DNA of 64,000 nucleotides from Dendrophyllia cribrosa (lineage: Eukaryota; Cnidaria; Anthozoa; Scleractinia; Dendrophylliidae), in contig JAJLRJ010000014.1 in the NCBI GenBank assembly GCA_024195265.1, forward strand, positions 19,652,459 to 19,716,458, given 5' to 3'. Under the pieces are notes generated by a model. It had not been told where the DNA came from and searched no databases. It saw only the letters and a program-made list of their open reading frames with translations. Shown here piece after piece: positions 59,425 through 64,000 of this stretch (position 1 is its first letter; each line of letters begins with the position of its first letter). The position numbers and the translations under genes were made by a program.

Positions 59425-59850
59425 TAGACATACCAAGGGTGTATTAAGGAAGGAGGAAAAAGGAATCCATTTCTCTTTTTTTCTTTTATTCCTTCCCCTC
59501 AAAGATGGGACAGACCCAGGCTTTTGTGACATGGAAGATTGTAAGTTCAAGGACCAAAGATGTGACTCACTAGGGAAGTGTGGGGCAGGCTGTCCCAGAA
59601 AAGTTTGAAATTCTCATAGCAGTGGAAGATGCATACTTATCATAAGGAGGAGGCATGGAGTCAATAAAGAGCCAGGGGGGTGGGGGAGGGGGGATTAGGG
59701 CCTTTTTTGGCAATATAAGGGAGAGACCCTCCCCTAGAACACCCCTGCATAGCATGTGTGTGGGAGGTGGCAGCAGCCAATCTTAACCCCTACCCATGTA
59801 TTTGCCCAAGCTCCAGCACTCTTTTGTTTTCTTTTCCCCACCTCTTGTAA

Positions 59851-60045
59851 CCCTTTCAGCCCTAATATCAAAATTTAAATTCTCATTTCTTGTCCCTATG
59901 CATGTCCTATAGAAGAAGTGGGGAGAAATTGTTTGGATATCAAGAGAATTCATCTTGTGTGATCATGTACTTAATTCTCATGACCTTTTTGATTGATAAG
60001 GCATTGATATTACGAGGAGAAATTTGATGCTGATCATGTTTTTGG
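59851..60045. mobile_element. Second TTAA-type MITE family, 3'-truncated copy
   Basis: ccctttcagccctaatatc start and the shared interior (ggggagaaattgtttggata, gattgataaggcattgat). The right end is lost after tgctgatca. Confidence 0.7.
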
Positions 60046-60699
60046 ATTAGTCCCACACTCAAAACATTTTGCTGGAGGAGGATCGACTAGAGACAAGCCA
60101 ACTTACACTACAAGTAGCACTTAATTTCTCTCATTGACGGTTAAACAGATGATTCTGAGAATGCACCAAAAATTGCCTTGCATCCTATGCCATGCCATGG
60201 CCCTACATCCTGCTTTCTGCCAGATTCTTCACTGGTCTTCAGTTCAAATACTGAGAAGTGCAAGGGGCCACACCTCAAAAAGGGGCTGAAGACCATTCAG
60301 AATTTGTCCTTTTTCTTTGACAAAAAAAGGACTATTTCAAGCATTCAGGTGAAGTATAGAAATGATTTAAATATTACTGAGTTGCAATCTAATAAGATGA
60401 AATGAAACGCAGAACTGATTTCTGTATAGTTTAAGGCAGCGCAAATCATGGGGATTTTCCTTGGCTACAGTGTGTTTGATCCCTGGCTACTTTCAAAGAA
60501 AAACAAAACATTGAAAACACCAGAAACTCCTATTTTTTTTAGGATGCTCTCTTCACTTACTTGAAATTAGTGACAGTTCTGTGTGAACTGTCACTTGACT
60601 TGACAACTTGACAACTGAAAGACTAAACGAGTCCTATATTGTTTTTTTTTTGTAGTTAATCGTAAATTATAAGACTTGGTTTCTATTTTTTAAATAACA

Positions 60700-60870
60700 C
60701 TTGCATGCAACTCATTTCCTTGTTTATAAATAATATTATGAAACAAATTTATGATACACTTTTTATCTTGCAATAGTCATAAATTATGCTGGGCCCCTAT
60801 TGATACCGGCCTAGTGCTGAAAGGGCCACCCTGCAAGTAAATAAAGATGACTTGACTTGACTTGATGATA
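60700..60870 (+). mobile_element. LINE 3' UTR with (TGACT)n tail
   Basis: aagggccaccctgcaagtaa, aataaagatgacttgacttg: a poly(A)-signal-like end with a pentamer tail typical of LINE 3' ends. No coding part remains. Low certainty on family. Confidence 0.5.
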
Positions 60871-61023
60871 TGCAGTTTATAAGACACAAGGGTTTTTTAA
60901 ACAGTCTCACAGCCTATTTATTCAATTATGTATTTGCCTCACAAACACATAAACAAATAGAAAAAACAAAACAACAAGAAAGTAGTAATTGAAAGGAAGC
61001 CCAAAAGGAACCATACGGTAGGG

Positions 61024-61175
61024 TCGCAGCTCTTAGAAGCCTCTATTTTCATTGGCCTTGTAAAACACAGCTGCTATTGTTTTTAGGGTTAGGGTCTATT
61101 GTTGTGTTGTTTGTCCTATTGTTATCTCTAAGGGTGGCAAGCCAATGGTGTGAGACCTTCTAAGAGCTGCGACAT
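61024..61175. mobile_element. MITE with TCGCAGCTCTTAGAAG termini
   Basis: tcgcagctcttagaagcc and ccttctaagagctgcga are inverted ends, about 150 bp. The interrupted relative is at 13838-14150. Confidence 0.85.
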
Positions 61176-61356
61176 CACCCGAGCCATAAGGCTTTTCTGT
61201 GATTAATTATGCTTCCTGGGTCTGTGAAAAGAGTAATGCTTTTTAAAATAATGCTACATTTAAGTTATGACTCTAGATGCAAAGAAACAATAAATTCATG
61301 TTATAACAACCTAATGTTAAAAGCTGACAATATCAGCATCAAGCATCTGGACACTA

Positions 61357-61695
61357 CTCCCAGGGGAGTACTCAGCTATTTTAGTGATGAGGAGGGGTGA
61401 ATGAGGCCAGATTGTTAGACCCCCAAAAAGTCCTATAAGGCTTAAACCAGCCCCAAAAAGTCTAATGGCCAAGCAGGTAACCCCCAAAAAGTCACTTTTC
61501 TCTTTGTATAAAAAAAATTATGCTTCTTGCTGAGTCCCCAAAAAAAGTGCTCACCAAAATCTTTCACCCCAAAAAAGGCACCACAAAATTTCTTACCCAA
61601 AAAAAGGCCATAGATCGCAAATTTCAAACCCAAAAGGGGTCTTTGCACCTCCCCGTCACTACTATACCTAAGTAAACCCCTTGGGTGGTACATCT
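61357..61695. mobile_element. CTCAGCTAT-type MITE, uninterrupted copy
   Basis: actcccaggggagtactcag and aaaccccttgggtggta ends with inner gatgaggagg and cctccccgtc pair. The interior is made of ccccaaaaagt-like direct repeats. Copy of 41587-41935. Confidence 0.7.
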
Positions 61696-61725
61696 GATTG
61701 GCAAAATCTGATCTGAATCAATTAA

Positions 61726-62202
61726 CCCTTTAACTCCCAAGGGTTCCCATAATCACAATTCAAGAAAAATCCCAAATTTCATTTTGTAAAATATTGAAAA
61801 ACAAATGGTACCATGAAAACGTACTGCTGAAGAGGTTTCATTTGAATGGTCACACCATAGGATTTCGTCCACATACTCAAAAGTTAAAACAAATGGTACC
61901 ATGCAAAAGTACTGCTGAAGAGGTTTCATTTGAATGGTCACACCATAGGATTTCGTCCACAGACTCAAAAGTTAGAACAAATGGTACCATGCAAAAGTAC
62001 TGCTGAAGAGGTTTCATTTGAATGGTCACACCATAGGATTTCGTCCACAGACTCAAAAGTTAGAACAAATGGTACCATGCAAAAGTACTGCTGAAGAGGT
62101 TTCATTTGAATGGTCACACCATAGGATTTCGTCCACAGACTCAAAAGTTAGAACTACTGTACACTACATGTCTCCATTCTAGACTCTGGGTCAGTGAATG
62201 GG
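61726..62202. mobile_element. piggyBac-like MITE with four 88-bp units
   Basis: TTAA at 61722-61725 and 62203-62206. Left end ccctttaactcccaagg; the right end (gggtcagtgaatggg) is diverged. aaatggtacc starts units at about 61803, 61891, 61979 and 62067, exactly 88 bp apart, with the last three almost identical. Ends 27 bp past the PDE12 stop codon. Confidence 0.95.
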
Positions 62203-62229
62203 TTAAGAACAGACCTGAGACTCCTATTT

Positions 62230-63942
62230 TCATTTTTTCCACTTGAGATCACAGACTAAGGCTAAGTGATCTGAGGGCATGACAACAGATGGCAAAGCTA
62301 AATGGGTCGAAAGCTCTTCCACATCTGGCAGAGGAAGAACAGATGCAACTTCAAAATACTTCTTATCAGCAAAAATATAGTCTAGAGTTCCTTTGAAACC
62401 TGCAGTGTAATTTGTGAAAGAAGGAAAGCCACAGGCAGAGAACAAGCTGAAATCATGTCTGAGAGACAGAGTTGTGCAATGTTCCTCTTTATCTTCACAA
62501 AATGTCCAGTCTCGATGTGTGGCGTCAACTTGACCTGTTGTTAGGAGCTCGACAAGACCAGTTCTTGGACCACTGTTGAAATCTCCACAGAATAGGAAAG
62601 CTACTTGAGGTTGAGTGATACCATTTGCAGCAGCTTCAGAGCAGAACTGTGAAATAACTTTCTGTGCATGATTTAGGATGATAGCTGCCTGAAGCAGTCG
62701 TATATGAGGGTAACTGGGTTTAAAGTAGAGATGTGTGTTAGCTACACAGAGGTACTGGTTGTCAAAACCAATTACTTTGAGAATTGACAACTGGACAATT
62801 GTGTTCCTCTTCCGCAGAGTTTCCAGTAAAATGGGTATTGCTGTGACATGATCTAATACCACTTCTTGTGCAGGATCTTCAAGGAGTGCTTCATTTAGAA
62901 TAATGTCATGCTGACTTACCAATGCAAACTTGCTCTTCCGGAAGAACATACCTTCCCCTTCAGGGACCTCACCTCCTTTACATTTCAAAAGGCTTTCAAA
63001 ACCCATAGTTTCAAGCGCAGGACTCAGATTATTATCATATAATCTAAACCCACACTCTTGAAGGCAGATTAGGTCAGCATTATAACCAGGAATTTCCTTG
63101 AGTAACAACTGTTGGCGATAGCTGATGTCCAAGGCATATGGTGGACAATATGGGTACAATACTGTCTGGGCAAAATCTTCCTTGGAATAAGTATCAGCAA
63201 GGATGTTATATGACACAACTCTGAAAGTGCTGCTGTCAGCAGTTTGTTTCTTGGTGTACATATGACGAGCATCGAAAGGGCAAAACCCTGGTCCAGCTGC
63301 TACTGTCACAGAGCTCGTCATTTCTGTTTTTCCATCACTCACTCTTGAGGCATTTCCTGGCATACACGACAGTTTAAGGTAACAACCAACATCTAGCAAG
63401 GATGGAGTGTACAGAAACCCGTTACCAACCTCCTCCCAGTTCAAAACTTCATTTGGTGAGGCAGGGATGGAGCTTGCTTGTTCTTCACTGTGATTGGTCG
63501 ATTTGTACCATGTGTAGCTGCAGTGTTGTTTGTCGGCAAATTCCAGACTCAGAGAAGGCATTACAGGAAATCCTGACATAATGTTATCGGGAAGGGACAA
63601 AGATAGAACAGTAGGAGGATTGACTTCAACAATAAAAGCTTCAGATCCAATTTTTAAAGTTGAACCATCTTTCCAAACATCTTTATTGGTCAGGCTTGGG
63701 GAAACTAGTTCACCGTTAAACCAAAGGCTTGCATCTTCTTGTCCAATATCACCAGTGTCGCTGCAATCAGCACTCCTTTTCGCCTTTTTCGTTTTCTTCT
63801 TTGAAGAAAGTTCGATCCTCGTCAGCGCTTTAGACAAAATCTCGCCCTTGCTTCGCTGCATTTTTCGTTGCTTGCCATCATAAGTAAATGAAATCGTCAA
63901 ATGACTTTCTTCGTCTACACTTCTAACAGCTGCTATCGGCAT
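62230..63942 (-). CDS. PDE12: 2',5'-phosphodiesterase 12 (EEP/CCR4-type), possibly extended beyond window
   Basis: 570 residues from the first Met in the window. PDE12 removes 2',5'-oligoadenylates and poly(A) tails of mitochondrial transcripts in animals (family knowledge), acting in the mitochondrial matrix. The N-terminal beta-rich half contains PPTVLSLSLPDNIMSGFPV (109-127) and FDARHMYTKK (223-232). The C-terminal EEP nuclease has SYNILADTY (244-252), catalytic LQE Glu296, ANTHLY (401-406), FCGDFNS (451-457), LDYIF (520-524) and SDHLALVCDLKWKK at the end. All expected metal and catalytic positions appear intact. Single exon here. The frame stays open from 63943 to the window edge with basic, aromatic residues and no Met (LLFLPKTRCFFRYFVSK), like a mitochondrial presequence, so the real start is probably upstream of this window. 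Confidence 0.96.
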   Translation of the reverse strand: MPIAAVRSVDEESHLTISFTYDGKQRKMQRSKGEILSKALTRIELSSKKKTKKAKRSADCSDTGDIGQEDASLWFNGELVSPSLTNKDVWKDGSTLKIGSEAFIVEVNPPTVLSLSLPDNIMSGFPVMPSLSLEFADKQHCSYTWYKSTNHSEEQASSIPASPNEVLNWEEVGNGFLYTPSLLDVGCYLKLSCMPGNASRVSDGKTEMTSSVTVAAGPGFCPFDARHMYTKKQTADSSTFRVVSYNILADTYSKEDFAQTVLYPYCPPYALDISYRQQLLLKEIPGYNADLICLQECGFRLYDNNLSPALETMGFESLLKCKGGEVPEGEGMFFRKSKFALVSQHDIILNEALLEDPAQEVVLDHVTAIPILLETLRKRNTIVQLSILKVIGFDNQYLCVANTHLYFKPSYPHIRLLQAAIILNHAQKVISQFCSEAAANGITQPQVAFLFCGDFNSGPRTGLVELLTTGQVDATHRDWTFCEDKEEHCTTLSLRHDFSLFSACGFPSFTNYTAGFKGTLDYIFADKKYFEVASVLPLPDVEELSTHLALPSVVMPSDHLALVCDLKWKK

Positions 63943-63999
63943 TTTCGATACGAAATAACGAAAGAAACACCGCGTTTTGGGAAGAAAAAGCAGTTTCGA
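63943..63999 (-). other. In-frame open extension of PDE12 toward the window edge
   Basis: Nineteen codons (63999 down to 63943), no stop and no ATG. The peptide is positively charged with no acidic residue. The alternative is 5' UTR that happens to be open. Confidence 0.55.
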
Positions 64000-64000
64000 T

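Noticed and set aside
63530..63883. 117-codon plus-strand frame
   Set aside because: Antisense to the PDE12 N-terminal region, with no independent support.

Overview
The window looks like nuclear DNA of an anthozoan cnidarian, most likely a stony coral. This is an inference from four things: animal genes with short phase-matched exons and GT-AG introns, an AT-rich background, a coral-style complement of genes (SLC4 bicarbonate transporter, HNMT-like methyltransferase, PDE12, calcium-channel beta subunit), and very dense short DNA transposons (MITEs), tRNA-derived SINEs and truncated LINEs. There is no bacterial-type operon, CRISPR array or rRNA.

Layout. (1) 1-7.6 kb, plus strand: the 3' ten exons of a voltage-gated Ca2+ channel beta subunit (CACNB), from mid-SH3 to the stop codon, with MITE-filled introns. 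(2) 7.6-33 kb: a 25-kb stretch with no confident gene. It holds a 51-bp minisatellite (12.5-13.8 kb), nested insertions, a cluster of very large foldback (inverted-repeat) elements at 18.2-23.6 kb, a 122-bp tandem array, a LINE 3' end at 27.7-28.2 kb, and two weak candidate genes (15.6-16.2 kb plus strand; 29.05-30.47 kb minus strand). (3) 33.05-33.96 kb, plus strand: an intronless 303-aa HNMT-like methyltransferase. (4) 34-39.9 kb: repeats. (5) 39.96-58.20 kb, minus strand: a complete 15-exon SLC4-family bicarbonate transporter of 1,207 aa, reconstructed here with every splice phase matching. (6) 58.2-62.2 kb: repeats. (7) 62.23-63.94 kb and probably beyond the right edge, minus strand: PDE12, an EEP-family 2',5'-phosphodiesterase.

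The genes do not form one pathway. CACNB (channel trafficking and gating) and SLC4 (HCO3- transport) are both ion-transport genes, but nothing in the sequence links their regulation.

The most distinctive signal is in the repeats. A TTAA-flanked, piggyBac-like MITE family is present in six copies (one split by a later insertion). Its internal 88-bp unit occurs once, twice or four times. The same core sequence forms a free-standing 106-bp tandem array at 10.1 kb. A TA-flanked mariner-like MITE shows the same behaviour with an 86-bp unit, and a 122-bp array shares its core with a third terminal-inverted-repeat element. Together they suggest that MITEs in this genome repeatedly seed minisatellites. 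Several Russian-doll insertions give a relative order of element activity.
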